From Curvibacter soli (lineage in GTDB: Bacteria; Pseudomonadota; Gammaproteobacteria; Burkholderiales; Burkholderiaceae_C), in assembly GCF_029211125.1 (NCBI RefSeq), contig NZ_JARGEN010000024.1, positions 1-42,648 on the forward strand: a DNA stretch of 42,648 bases, written 5' to 3'. Shown piece after piece: positions 34,124-42,189 of this stretch (position 1 is its first letter; the number at the start of each line of letters is the position of its first letter). The position numbers were made by a program, and so were the translations under genes. The notes under the pieces were generated by a model that ran no database searches, was not told the origin of the DNA, and was given only the letters and a program-made list of their open reading frames with translations.

Positions 34124-34917
34124 GGCTGGAGCACGGAAGAAACGAGCAACTGGGTGTAGGCGTGTTGCGGGTCGTCGAACACCTGGTCGGTGAGGCCGGC
34201 CTCGACCACCCGGCCCTGCTGCATGACCAGGGTGCGGTCGGCCAGCAGGCGGGCCACGGCCAGGTCGTGCGTGACCACCAGCGCCGCCAGGCGCAGCTCG
34301 CGCGTCAGGTGGCGCAGCAGGTCGAGCAGGCGCGCCTGCACCGACACGTCCAGGCCGGTGGTGGGTTCATCCATCAGCACCAGGCGCGGCCGGGTGACCA
34401 GGTTGCGCGCGATCTGCAGGCGCTGGCGCATGCCGCCCGAGAAGGTGCGCGGCGTGTCGTCGATGCGCTCGCGGGCGATCTCCACACGGTCCAGCCATTG
34501 CAGCGCGGTGGCGCGCAGGCGGCCGTAGTGGCGCTGGCCCAGCGCCATCGGGCGCTCGCAGATGTTGGCGCCCGCCGACACGTCCATGCGCAGGCCGTCG
34601 CCCGCGTGCTGGTGCACGAAGCCCCAGTCGGTGCGCGCCAGCAGTTGCCGCTGCGACTCGGGCATGGCATGCACGTCCACCCATTCACCGGCAGTGGTGC
34701 AGTACAGCACCTGCCCGTTATCGGGCCGCTGCCGCCCAGCGACCACGTCCAGCAGCGTGGACTTGCCCGAGCCCGATTCGCCGACGATGGCCAGCACCTC
34801 GCCCGGCCAGAGGTCGAACGAGGCCGATTGCAGCGCGGCGATGGCGCCAAAATGCAGGCCGACGCCGCGCACCTGCAGCAGCGGGGCATCCCCGGCCTGG
34901 GGCAGAACGGCGTTCAT
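34120..34917 (-). CDS. phnK: C-P lyase ABC-type subunit PhnK
   Basis: A 265-residue ATPase-type protein that docks on the PhnGHIJ core and is needed for C-P bond cleavage in vivo. Walker A GESGSGKSTLLD, signature TFSGGMRQRLQIARN and Walker B LVLMDEPTTGLD, with the switch His in VVTHDLAV. The family-typical insert FVHQHAGDGLRMDVSAGANICERPM is present. It looks like an oligopeptide-type ATPase, but position identifies it as PhnK. Joined to phnJ and phnL by ATGA overlaps. Confidence 0.94.
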   Translation of the reverse strand: MNAVLPQAGDAPLLQVRGVGLHFGAIAALQSASFDLWPGEVLAIVGESGSGKSTLLDVVAGRQRPDNGQVLYCTTAGEWVDVHAMPESQRQLLARTDWGFVHQHAGDGLRMDVSAGANICERPMALGQRHYGRLRATALQWLDRVEIARERIDDTPRTFSGGMRQRLQIARNLVTRPRLVLMDEPTTGLDVSVQARLLDLLRHLTRELRLAALVVTHDLAVARLLADRTLVMQQGRVVEAGLTDQVFDDPQHAYTQLLVSSVLQP

Positions 34918-35819
34918 GCATCCTCCCGGCCACCCGCCGCAGGCTGGCGCGACTGGCAGTAGTCGGAGTCGGAGCACACGTACATGCGCCGGCCTGCGTC
35001 GTCCACGATGATCTCGTCTAGGTAGCTGCCGGTCGCGCCGCACAGCGCGCACGGCACGTTCCAGCGCGGCACCTGGAACGGGTGGTCCTCGAACGCCAGG
35101 CTTTCCACCGGCGTGTACGGCGGAATGGCGTAGATGCGCTTCTCGCGCCCGGCGCCGAAGAGCTGCAGCGCCGGGCTCATGTGCATCTTCGGGTTGTCGA
35201 ACTTCGGGATCGGCGAGGGTGACATGACGTAGCGTCCATTGACCAGCACGGGGTAGTCGTAGGTCGTGGCGAACGCGCCGTAGCGCGTGATGTCCTCGTA
35301 GAGCTTCACGTACATCAGGCCGTACTCGGCCATGCCGTGCATCTTGCGGGTTTCCGACTCGCGCGGCTCCAGCCGCTGCATCGGCTCGGGCACGGGCACC
35401 TGGTAGACCAGGATCTGCCCCTCGGCCAGCGGCGCCTCGGGAATGCGGTGGCGGGTCTGGATCAACGTGGCCTCTTGCGTGTGCGTGGTCGTCTGCACGC
35501 CCGTGGTGCGCTGGAAGAAGCGCCGGATGTTGACGGCATTGACCGTGTCGTCCGCTCCCTGGTCGATGACCTTGAGCGTGTCGTGCGGCCCGATCACCGC
35601 CGCCGTCACCTGGATGCCGCCGGTGCCCCAGCCATAGGGCAGCGGCATCTCGCGCGAGCCGAATGGCACCTGGTAGCCGGGTATGGCCACGGCCTTGAGG
35701 ATGGCGCGCCGGATCATGCGCTTGGTGCCCTCGTCGAGGTAGGCGAAGTTGAATGCCTGCTCCACCACCGGCAGCGCCGCGCAGGCGGGCCGGGCCGCCT
35801 GCTGCTGGATGTCCGTCAT
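34914..35819 (-). CDS. phnJ: Carbon-phosphorus lyase catalytic subunit PhnJ
   Basis: The radical-SAM enzyme that breaks the C-P bond of ribose 1-methylphosphonate 5-phosphate, releasing methane (for methylphosphonate) and a 1,2-cyclic phosphate. 301 residues. Iron-sulphur cluster Cys near the C-terminus follow the family spacing exactly: C-x2-C-x21-C-x5-C, in VPCALCGATGSYLDE to VCSDSDYCQ. Other conserved segments: FNFAYLDEGTKRMIRRAILKA, PYGWGTGGIQVTAAVIGP and PSPIPKFDNPKMHMSP. The length and motifs indicate a working enzyme. Confidence 0.97.
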   Translation of the reverse strand: MTDIQQQAARPACAALPVVEQAFNFAYLDEGTKRMIRRAILKAVAIPGYQVPFGSREMPLPYGWGTGGIQVTAAVIGPHDTLKVIDQGADDTVNAVNIRRFFQRTTGVQTTTHTQEATLIQTRHRIPEAPLAEGQILVYQVPVPEPMQRLEPRESETRKMHGMAEYGLMYVKLYEDITRYGAFATTYDYPVLVNGRYVMSPSPIPKFDNPKMHMSPALQLFGAGREKRIYAIPPYTPVESLAFEDHPFQVPRWNVPCALCGATGSYLDEIIVDDAGRRMYVCSDSDYCQSRQPAAGGREDA

Positions 35820-36922
35820 GCGGCCCCTCCCAGGGTGTCGGTGCCGGCTTGCGCGCGCATCTGGCGCACGAGCTTGAGTTCCGATTGAAAGTCCACGTAG
35901 TGTGGCAGCTTCAAGTGCTGGACGAAGCCCGAGGCTTCGAAGCTGTCGCCGTGCGAGAGCACGAATTCCTGCATCTGCGCCGGCGCCGCCACGGCCTCGC
36001 CCAGTTCCGCCGCGCGCAGCGCGCGGTCCACCAGGCTCATGGCCATCGCCTTGCGCTCGTTGTGGCCGAACGCCAGGCCGTAGCCGCGCGTGAACTGCGG
36101 CGGCTGGGTCTTGCTGCCCGCGAACTGGTTGACCATCTCGCACTCCGTGACTTCCAGCTCGCCGATGGGGATGGCGAACCCGAGTTCTTCCGGCTCGACC
36201 ACCACCTCCAGCATCCCGGCGCGGATCTCGCCGGCGAACGGATGGGTGTGGCCGTAGCCGCGCTGGGTGGAATAGGCCATCGAGAGCAGAAAGCCTTCGT
36301 CCGCGCGGGAAAGGTTCTGCAGCCGGGTGCCGCGCGCCGCCGGGAACTGCAATGGCTGGCGCGTAAGATCCACCGGCTCCGGGTCGCCCGGCGGCGGCGG
36401 GCAGGGCTCGATCAGGCCCTCGCCGCCCAGCAGATCGACCACGCGCGGCACCGGGGCCGCCGCATCCGGCGCTGGTGCCGCGACGGGCGGCCCGGCTTCG
36501 ATGCCGCCCTCGGCCTCGGCCAGCAGCGAGAAATCCAGCAGCCGCTGGGTGTAGTCGTAGGTCGGCCCCAGCACCTGCCCGCCCGGCAGGTCCTTGAACG
36601 TGGCGGAAATGCGCCGCTTGAGCGCCATGCGCGCGGTGTCCAGCGGCAGCGTGAAACCCAGGCGCGGCAGCGTGGCGCGGTAGGCGCGCAGCAGGAAGAT
36701 GGCTTCCACCAGGTCGCCCGCGGCCTGCTTGATCGCCAGCGCCGCCAGTTCGGGGTCGTAGAGCGAGCCTTCGCACATCACCCGATCCACCGAAAGCTTG
36801 AGCTGTTCACGGATCTGGCGCACGCCCAGTTCCGGCACCGCCGCGTCACCGCGCCGCTGCTCGGCGACCAGCCGGTAGCTGTTGAGGATGGCGGTCTCGC
36901 CGCCTTTTACCGCGACGTACAT
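35816..36922 (-). CDS. phnI: Phosphonate ribosyltransferase subunit PhnI
   Basis: PhnI with PhnG, PhnH and PhnL replaces the adenine of ATP with phosphonate to make ribose 1-phosphonate 5-triphosphate. 368 residues. Conserved: the start MYVAVKGGETAILNSYRL, EQLKLSVDRVMCEGSLYD, LSMAYSTQRGYGHTHPFAGEIR and QFTRGYGLAFGHNERKAMAMSLVDRAL. An Ala/Pro-rich insert (GPPVAAPAPDAAAPVPRVVD) occupies the middle. The start overlaps phnH by 16 bases, and the stop overlaps phnJ by four. Confidence 0.96.
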   Translation of the reverse strand: MYVAVKGGETAILNSYRLVAEQRRGDAAVPELGVRQIREQLKLSVDRVMCEGSLYDPELAALAIKQAAGDLVEAIFLLRAYRATLPRLGFTLPLDTARMALKRRISATFKDLPGGQVLGPTYDYTQRLLDFSLLAEAEGGIEAGPPVAAPAPDAAAPVPRVVDLLGGEGLIEPCPPPPGDPEPVDLTRQPLQFPAARGTRLQNLSRADEGFLLSMAYSTQRGYGHTHPFAGEIRAGMLEVVVEPEELGFAIPIGELEVTECEMVNQFAGSKTQPPQFTRGYGLAFGHNERKAMAMSLVDRALRAAELGEAVAAPAQMQEFVLSHGDSFEASGFVQHLKLPHYVDFQSELKLVRQMRAQAGTDTLGGAA

Positions 36923-37563
36923 GCCGCCACCCCTTCCTGGCGTTCGATGCCCACGGTGCGCGGCAGGCCGGCGATCTGCGCATCGGTCGCCAGAAACAGA
37001 TCGACGCCGCGCGGGAACCGGCCCCGGTTGGCCTGCCACTCTTGCAGGAAGCGGCTGGCGAATGCGCCATCTAGGCCGCCGACGGCCAGCGCTGATGCGC
37101 CGCGGATGCCCGGCCCCTGCAGACGCCAGGCATCGGGCGCATCCTGCGCGGCGAGCGACGCCACACCCAGCACGCAGGTGGCCGACTGCTCGGGATAGAG
37201 ATCGCTGCCCTGCTCGAACGCATCCAGCGGTGGCATCTCGCCCGCGTGGCCGGCCCAGGCGAACTGGGCCTGCGCGGGCGTATCGACGATCTGGCAGCCG
37301 GTGTGGAAGCGCAGCCATCTCGGCGCATCGCCCGCCGCGATGGAGGAGGCCGCCCACAGGCGGGCATCCGGGTCCAGCAGGGCCAGCAAAAGGCAGGCGG
37401 CTGCCGCCGGCGCATTCGCCGGCACCTGCGCATGCCTGGGCATGGCGAGCACCTGCCCGGGCCGCGACAGGGCGTCCAGCGCCACGCGGAACACCGCCTG
37501 GCTGTCCAGCGCCGGGGCGGAGAACCCGGCGCCCAGGGTGGCAAGGTTCGCGGCCACCGTCAT
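36907..37563 (-). CDS. phnH: C-P lyase core subunit PhnH
   Basis: A 218-residue subunit of the PhnGHIJ core complex. The family start (LGAGFSAPALDSQAVFRVALDALSRPGQVLAM) is clear, followed by LLLALLDPDARLW, RFHTGCQIV, GSDLYPEQSATCVL and RGVDLFLATDAQIAGLPRTV near the end. Its fold resembles PLP-dependent transferases but has no cofactor lysine. Its TAA lies inside the start of phnI, so the two are tightly coupled. Confidence 0.94.
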   Translation of the reverse strand: MTVAANLATLGAGFSAPALDSQAVFRVALDALSRPGQVLAMPRHAQVPANAPAAAACLLLALLDPDARLWAASSIAAGDAPRWLRFHTGCQIVDTPAQAQFAWAGHAGEMPPLDAFEQGSDLYPEQSATCVLGVASLAAQDAPDAWRLQGPGIRGASALAVGGLDGAFASRFLQEWQANRGRFPRGVDLFLATDAQIAGLPRTVGIERQEGVAACTSR

Positions 37564-38069
37564 GCCGGCTCTCCCGCGGCGGCACTGGCGGCTTCGCGTG
37601 CCACGGTAAGGAAATCGACCCGCGTGCTCTCGGCCTGCGCCTGTTGCCGCTGCCTGCACGCATCGAGATGGGCGCGCAGCGGGGCCAACAGGCTGGCCTC
37701 CAGGCGCTCGCGCTGCGCCGGTAGCTGGAGCAACGCGTCGGCCATGGCCATGAGCTGCGCCTGCCGGTGCGAACGCCCCAGCACATAGGCCACGCCCACC
37801 ACGGCGGGCTGCCCGTCACAATCGACCAGGCGCAGCACGCAGCGGGTGACGGTGGCCTCCCCGAGGTTGAACTTCTCCCCGCTCCCGCCAGCGCGCGCCC
37901 GCACCATCATGAGCCCGGTTTGCGGCGCCTTGAGCCAGGTCGCACGGACGTCGGCATGGCCGCTGAGCCCGCGTTCCAGCAGATCGACGGGGGCGCGCGC
38001 CAGCAGGCCCATCCATTGCGCGCGACCGGCATCGGTGCAGGTTTGCGGGGTTTCAGTAAAGTGCGGCAT
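37560..38069 (-). CDS. phnG: C-P lyase core subunit PhnG
   Basis: First gene of the phnGHIJKLM operon, 169 residues. Conserved family segments: RAQWMGLLARAPVDLLE, APQTGLMMVRARAGGSGEKFNLGEATVTRCVLRL and GVAYVLGRSHRQAQLMAMADALLQ. It is part of the core that carries the ribosyl-transfer reaction. Upstream, 23 bases before the ATG on the minus strand, is the palindrome TGTCTAGACA, and the divergent phnF lies beyond it. Confidence 0.94.
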   Translation of the reverse strand: MPHFTETPQTCTDAGRAQWMGLLARAPVDLLERGLSGHADVRATWLKAPQTGLMMVRARAGGSGEKFNLGEATVTRCVLRLVDCDGQPAVVGVAYVLGRSHRQAQLMAMADALLQLPAQRERLEASLLAPLRAHLDACRQRQQAQAESTRVDFLTVAREAASAAAGEPA

Positions 38070-38091
38070 GCAGCGTCGTCCGGGCAAAATA

Positions 38092-38101
38092 TGTCTAGAC
38101 A
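38092..38101. promoter_or_regulatory. Palindromic operator between phnG and phnF
   Basis: TGTCTAGACA is a perfect 10-bp palindrome in an AT-rich stretch (AAAATA on the left, AATAT on the right) that stands out against GC-rich surroundings. GntR/HutC-type regulators such as PhnF bind sites of this kind. It is placed to control both divergent transcripts. Confidence 0.6.
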
Positions 38102-38193
38102 AATATCGGTGAGACGGGATGCTAAGTCCCCCCCGTGTCGGTTTGGTGACGCCCGCAGCGGTGCACCATGCCAGGAAGAATCGGAGCCGTTTC

Positions 38194-38919
38194 TTGGAAA
38201 AAGCAGTGAAAAGGAGGTGGGGGCGCATCGCCGAGGAATTGGCGAGCGGCATCGGCCGCGGCAAGCAGTACCAGCCGGGCCAGCGGCTGCCGACCGAGTC
38301 TGAACTGGCGCGCCAGTTCGGCGTCAACCGGCACACCATCCGGCAGGCGCTGGACAGCCTGCGCGGCCAGGGGCTGGTGCGCACCACGCAGGGCAGCGGC
38401 ACCTATGTGGAGGAGTTCGCGGTCAGCCTGGCGCTGGCGCGCCGCTCGCGCCTGCACCGCAGCCTGGCGCTGGCGGGCCTGCATGGGCAGTTCGGCGTGC
38501 TGGAGGCGGCGGCAAAGCCCGCCAGCGCCGCCCAGGCGCGCGCGCTGGCGGTGCCCGCGCGCAGCCCGCTGTCGAACCTGACGCTGATCGTGGTGGCCGA
38601 TGGCGTGCCGCTGCACGTGAGCCAGCGCGTGTTTCCGCTGCCCCGCTTCGCCGGGCTGGAGGCGGTGGTGCGCACCACCGGCTCTATCAGCGCGGGCTTG
38701 GCCGCCTGCGGCGTGGCCGACTACGTGCGCAAGACCAGCAGCCTGCGGGCGGAAATGCCGCAAGCCTGGGTGGCGGCGGCGCTCCAGCAGCGGCTGGAGC
38801 GGCCCGTGCTCTGCACCGAAAGCGTGAATGTGGACATGGACGGCGTCCCCATCGAATATTCCACGACGTGGTTCGCAGGCGACCGCGTCACGATCACGGT
38901 GAACCATGACGACACCTGA
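38194..38919 (+). CDS. phnF: Phosphonate operon regulator PhnF (GntR/HutC family)
   Basis: A DNA-binding repressor. The N-terminal winged helix has RIAEELASGIGRGKQYQPGQRLPTESELARQFGVNRHTIRQALDSL in the GntR pattern, and the C-terminal UTRA ligand domain includes LTLIVVADGVPLHVSQRVFPL and the ending GVPIEYSTTWFAGDRVTITV. The start is uncertain. TTG 38194 has GGAG with seven-base spacing and gives 241 residues, the length of E. coli PhnF. ATG 38119 would add 25 residues with no similarity. It probably responds to a phosphonate or pathway intermediate and acts on the operator at 38092-38101. Confidence 0.88.
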   Translation: MEKAVKRRWGRIAEELASGIGRGKQYQPGQRLPTESELARQFGVNRHTIRQALDSLRGQGLVRTTQGSGTYVEEFAVSLALARRSRLHRSLALAGLHGQFGVLEAAAKPASAAQARALAVPARSPLSNLTLIVVADGVPLHVSQRVFPLPRFAGLEAVVRTTGSISAGLAACGVADYVRKTSSLRAEMPQAWVAAALQQRLERPVLCTESVNVDMDGVPIEYSTTWFAGDRVTITVNHDDT

Positions 38920-39637
38920 AACGACCCCTGGGGCGTACCCCGAAGCTTATCGTTACGCGGTCTATTTCACCCACGCGCCGCACAGCCCGTGGTGGCAGGC
39001 CGGCAGCGCCTGGCTGGGGCGCAGCGCGCTGCCGGGCGCTGCCGCGCCGGCACCGCCGCAGACACCGATGGAAGCGGGACCCTGGGAACGTCTGGTGGCC
39101 GACCCGCGCCGCTACGGCTGGCACGCCACGCTGCGGGCGCCGTTGCGGCTGGCGCCGGGCCAGAGCGCCGGCACGCTGCGGCAGGCCGTGGCGACGCTGT
39201 GCCGCACGCTGCGCGCGTTCGACATGCCGCCCCTCGCGGTGCGCGACCTGGGCGGCTTCCTGGCGCTTGCGCCGCAGGTGCCCAGCGCCGGCATCCAGGC
39301 CGTGGCGCGCGCCTGCGTCGAAACCCTGCACGGGCTGGCCGCCCCGTTGACGCCGCAGGAACTGGCGCGGCGGCGGCAGGCCCGGCTGACACCCGCGCAG
39401 GACGCGCTGCTGCTGCGCTGGGGCTATCCGTTCGTCATGGAGGAGTTCCGCTTCCACTTCTCGCTCACCGGGCCGCTGGCCGGCGTGGACGCGGCGGCGG
39501 TGGATGCGGTGCGGCGCTGCGCCCATCAGTGCTTCGGCGCGCTGCCCGCGACGCGCTTCGATGCGCTGGCGATCTTTGCCGAGCCGGTGAAGGGCGGGGA
39601 TTTCGTGCTGCTGGAGCGGGTGCCTTTTGGCGGGTGA
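38906..39637 (+). CDS. DUF1045 2H phosphoesterase-like phosphonate protein
   Basis: A 243-residue protein of the DUF1045 family, regularly found in phosphonate operons. The two HxT/HxS motifs of the 2H phosphoesterase superfamily are present: HATLRAPL near residue 70 and FHFSLTGPL near 190. Such enzymes open cyclic phosphates. No PhnP is present, and the PhnJ product is a ribose 1,2-cyclic phosphate that must be opened before PhnN can act. A PhnP-like role is therefore inferred, not shown. It overlaps the end of phnF by 14 bases, so the two are co-expressed. Confidence 0.85.
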   Translation: MTTPETTPGAYPEAYRYAVYFTHAPHSPWWQAGSAWLGRSALPGAAAPAPPQTPMEAGPWERLVADPRRYGWHATLRAPLRLAPGQSAGTLRQAVATLCRTLRAFDMPPLAVRDLGGFLALAPQVPSAGIQAVARACVETLHGLAAPLTPQELARRRQARLTPAQDALLLRWGYPFVMEEFRFHFSLTGPLAGVDAAAVDAVRRCAHQCFGALPATRFDALAIFAEPVKGGDFVLLERVPFGG

Positions 39638-39658
39638 TGGCTGTTTGTGGTGTTATCG

Positions 39659-39732
39659 GGCTGTAGTGCTTATTCCGCCTGAAAACTACAAAAACAATAG
39701 CGCCATCCGCAGGTAAAGTAAGCGCTACAGCC
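39659..39732. repeat. Long inverted repeat between DUF1045 and phnN
   Basis: GGCTGTAGTGCTTA at the left and TAAGCGCTACAGCC at the right pair with one bulge. The interior (AATAGCGCCATCCGCAGGTAA) resembles the dispersed repeats at 9844 and 18828. It fills the gap between convergent genes and is a likely bidirectional terminator. Confidence 0.55.
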
Positions 39733-39736
39733 AGAT

Positions 39737-40387
39737 TTACCCCAAACCACCACCACCCGGCAAGCGCCCGACGACAGCCTCGATGCAGCGCACGAAAGCC
39801 ACCACCCCTTCCTCCGGCGTACCGTCGTTGGACACCCGCACGACCTCGGCCCCGTCCGGGTATGGCGCCACCTGCCGCGCCAGGCGCTGCGCGATGTCGG
39901 CACCGCCCTCGCGCCCGCGCGCCTGCAGCCGCGCCCGCACCGTCTCGGCGCCGGCCGTGACCTCCACCACGACAGCGCGCGGTACCGCCGCCAGCAGGGC
40001 GCCAACCGCCTGGCGCGAGCCGTTGGCCACCACGTGCCGCCCGTGCGCCAGTTCACCCAGCAGTTCGCGCGGCAGGCCGTAGTGCAGGCCGTGCGCCTGC
40101 CAGTCCAGCAGGAACGCGTGCCGGTCGCGCGCGGCCAGGAAGGCGTCCAGCGCCACGGCGCGGTGGTCCTCACCACCGGAGTCGACGGGGCGCGTGATGG
40201 TGCGGCGAGCGAACAGGTAGCGCCCGCCGTCCAGCAACGCGCGCGAGCGCGCCATCAGCGTGTCCTTGCCGACGCCGCTGGCGCCGACCACGAAGAAAAG
40301 GATGCCCGGCGCTGGGTCGTCCGCTCGACGACCTCCGCGCTCATGCGCTGCGGTGCGCGCCTCTTCGGGCGGCCGGGCGAGGCTCAT
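39737..40387 (-). CDS. phnN: Ribose 1,5-bisphosphate phosphokinase PhnN
   Basis: A P-loop kinase of 216 residues that phosphorylates ribose 1,5-bisphosphate to PRPP, returning the C-P lyase sugar to metabolism. Seen: Walker A FFVVGASGVGKDTLM, the guanylate kinase-like RRTITRPVDSGGEDHRAV, HGLHYGLPRELLGEL and RLARQVAPY. The C-terminal GGGGLG is unremarkable. Its ATG overlaps the stop of the second phnE (ATGA), so it is the third gene of phnE-phnE-phnN and convergent with DUF1045. Confidence 0.93.
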   Translation of the reverse strand: MSLARPPEEARTAAHERGGRRADDPAPGILFFVVGASGVGKDTLMARSRALLDGGRYLFARRTITRPVDSGGEDHRAVALDAFLAARDRHAFLLDWQAHGLHYGLPRELLGELAHGRHVVANGSRQAVGALLAAVPRAVVVEVTAGAETVRARLQARGREGGADIAQRLARQVAPYPDGAEVVRVSNDGTPEEGVVAFVRCIEAVVGRLPGGGGLG

Positions 40388-41253
40388 GCAGGCGTTCTGC
40401 CGCGGCCGATCATGGCCAGGCGCAGCTTTTCCGAGACGAAGTCGATCGCCATCACGGTGATGAGGATCAGGATGACGATGAAGGTCACGACGGGGAAGTT
40501 GAGCACGCGGATCTCCTCGGTCAGGTAGATGCCGATGCCGCCCGCGCCGACGATGCCGAGGATGCTCGCCGAGCGCGTGTTGCTCTCGAAGAAGTACAGC
40601 ACCTGGCTGCCGATCACGGGCAGCACCTGCGGCAGGATGGCGTAGCGCTGCACGTGCAGCGCGCCGCCGCCGGCAGAGATGACGCCTTCGACCGGGCGGC
40701 GGTCGATGTTCTCGATCGCCTCGGAGAACAGCTTGCCGAACGAGCCCATGTCCGAGCAGGCTATCGCCAGCACCCCGGCGAACGGCCCCAGCCCCACGAC
40801 GTTGACCCAGAGCAGCGCCCAGATCAGCACATCCACGCCGCGGATGGCGTCGAGCACGCGGCGCACGGCGAAGTGCGCGAAAACGTTCGGGATGACGTTG
40901 CGTGCGGCCAGGAAGCCGATGGGGAACGACACCAGCGCGGCGGTGCCCGTGCCAAGGAAGGCCATGGCCAGCGTCTCGGCCATCGCGCCGAGGAATTTCG
41001 CGGCCATGCCGCCGGTTTCGGGCGGCAGCATGACGCGGGCGAAGTCGAACAGCCGCCCGAGCCCGTACAGGAAGCGCGCGGGCGAGAACTCGAGCCACCA
41101 CATCGAGACCAGTGCCAGCAGCAGCGCGCCCGCGCTCCAGCCGAACAGGCCGCGCGCCGCCAGCCAGCCCGGGAACAGGCCGGGCTGCTCGCGCTTGAGG
41201 CGCTCGACGTCGACCGCGATGACGGCGCGGCCCGACTTCGCGTTGGCGTTCAT
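40384..41253 (-). CDS. phnE: Phosphonate ABC transporter permease (second PhnE)
   Basis: A permease of 289 residues, with an N-terminal helix (GLFGWSAGALLLALVSMWW) and then the transporter core. The coupling loop to the ATPase is ENIDRRPVEGVISAGGGALHVQRYAILPQVLPV, followed by GIVGAGGIGIYLTEEIRVL and the last helices. It is a paralogue of the permease just upstream; the two probably form a heterodimeric channel, an arrangement common in betaproteobacteria. Its start overlaps the first permease by four bases. PhnD (binding protein) and PhnC (ATPase) are not in the window. Confidence 0.93.
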   Translation of the reverse strand: MNANAKSGRAVIAVDVERLKREQPGLFPGWLAARGLFGWSAGALLLALVSMWWLEFSPARFLYGLGRLFDFARVMLPPETGGMAAKFLGAMAETLAMAFLGTGTAALVSFPIGFLAARNVIPNVFAHFAVRRVLDAIRGVDVLIWALLWVNVVGLGPFAGVLAIACSDMGSFGKLFSEAIENIDRRPVEGVISAGGGALHVQRYAILPQVLPVIGSQVLYFFESNTRSASILGIVGAGGIGIYLTEEIRVLNFPVVTFIVILILITVMAIDFVSEKLRLAMIGRGRTPA

Positions 41254-42125
41254 ACCGCAGTCTCCCGCACCGCGCCGATGAGCGCATGGCGCATCCGCTC
41301 GCTGGCGAAGTCGATCAGCATGACGGTGGCGAGGATCAGCAGCAGGATCGCGCTCACGTCGGTGTAGTAGAACTGGCGGATCGCCACCATGAGCTGCTCG
41401 CCGATGCCGCCCGCGCCCACGAAGCCCATGATGGAGGCGGCGCGCACGTTGATGTCGAAGCGCAGCATGGCGTAGGAGGCGAAGTTCGGCAGCACCTGCG
41501 GCAGCGCCGCGTAGCGCACGGTCTGCCGCCACGATCCGCCAGCGGAGCGCACGCCTTCCACGGGCCGCATGTCGATGTTCTCGACCACTTCCGAGAACAG
41601 CTTGCCCAGGGTGCCTGCGGAATGCACCGCGAGCGCGAACACACCAGCCATCGGCCCGATGCCGAAGGCGATGACGAACAGCAGTGCGAACACCATGTCG
41701 GGCACGGTGCGGCAGAACTCCATCAGGCGGCGGCAGGCGAAGCGCACCCACGGCGCGGGCTTGAGGTTGGCCGCCGCGAGGAAGCTCAGGCCGAACGCCC
41801 CGAAGCTGCCCAGCAGCGTGCCCAGGTAGGCGATCAGGATGGTCTGCAGCAGCAGCACCAGCCAGCGGCCCAGGCCCCAGTACCACTCGGCCACGTCCTG
41901 CGCGGGGTGGGCCGCCGAGATCTGCGGCAGGATGCGGTCGATGTAGCTCATGAAGCCGCCGATCTGCTCGGCCAGCAGGCGCGGCTGCACCTCCGCCACG
42001 CGGCCGGCAATGGCGGCCAGCACGGCCAGCGCCAGCAGCGCCAGCACCGCCATGCGGCGGCGGCGCGCCACGGCCTGGGCGTAGGCGTCGCGGACGAGCG
42101 CCCCTGGCAAGTGGGTGACGTTCAT
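41250..42125 (-). CDS. phnE: Phosphonate ABC transporter permease (first PhnE)
   Basis: A permease of 291 residues: helix MAVLALLALAVLAAIAG, then LGRWLVLLLQTILIAYLGTLLGS, the coupling loop VENIDMRPVEGVRSAGGSWRQTVRYAALPQVLP and FVGAGGIGEQLMVAI. ATG 42125 (MNVTHLPGALV) was chosen over 42146 (MKYQEDP) because AAGAAGA precedes it. It is the first phn gene after the IS200/IS605-type element; 63 bases upstream is the element end, so any promoter must lie in that strip or come from inside the element. Confidence 0.92.
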   Translation of the reverse strand: MNVTHLPGALVRDAYAQAVARRRRMAVLALLALAVLAAIAGRVAEVQPRLLAEQIGGFMSYIDRILPQISAAHPAQDVAEWYWGLGRWLVLLLQTILIAYLGTLLGSFGAFGLSFLAAANLKPAPWVRFACRRLMEFCRTVPDMVFALLFVIAFGIGPMAGVFALAVHSAGTLGKLFSEVVENIDMRPVEGVRSAGGSWRQTVRYAALPQVLPNFASYAMLRFDINVRAASIMGFVGAGGIGEQLMVAIRQFYYTDVSAILLLILATVMLIDFASERMRHALIGAVRETAV

Positions 42126-42189
42126 GGGGTCTTCTTGATACTTCATCCCGCTTACGGCTTACGCAAACAAGGATGCGGAGCCAGCATTT

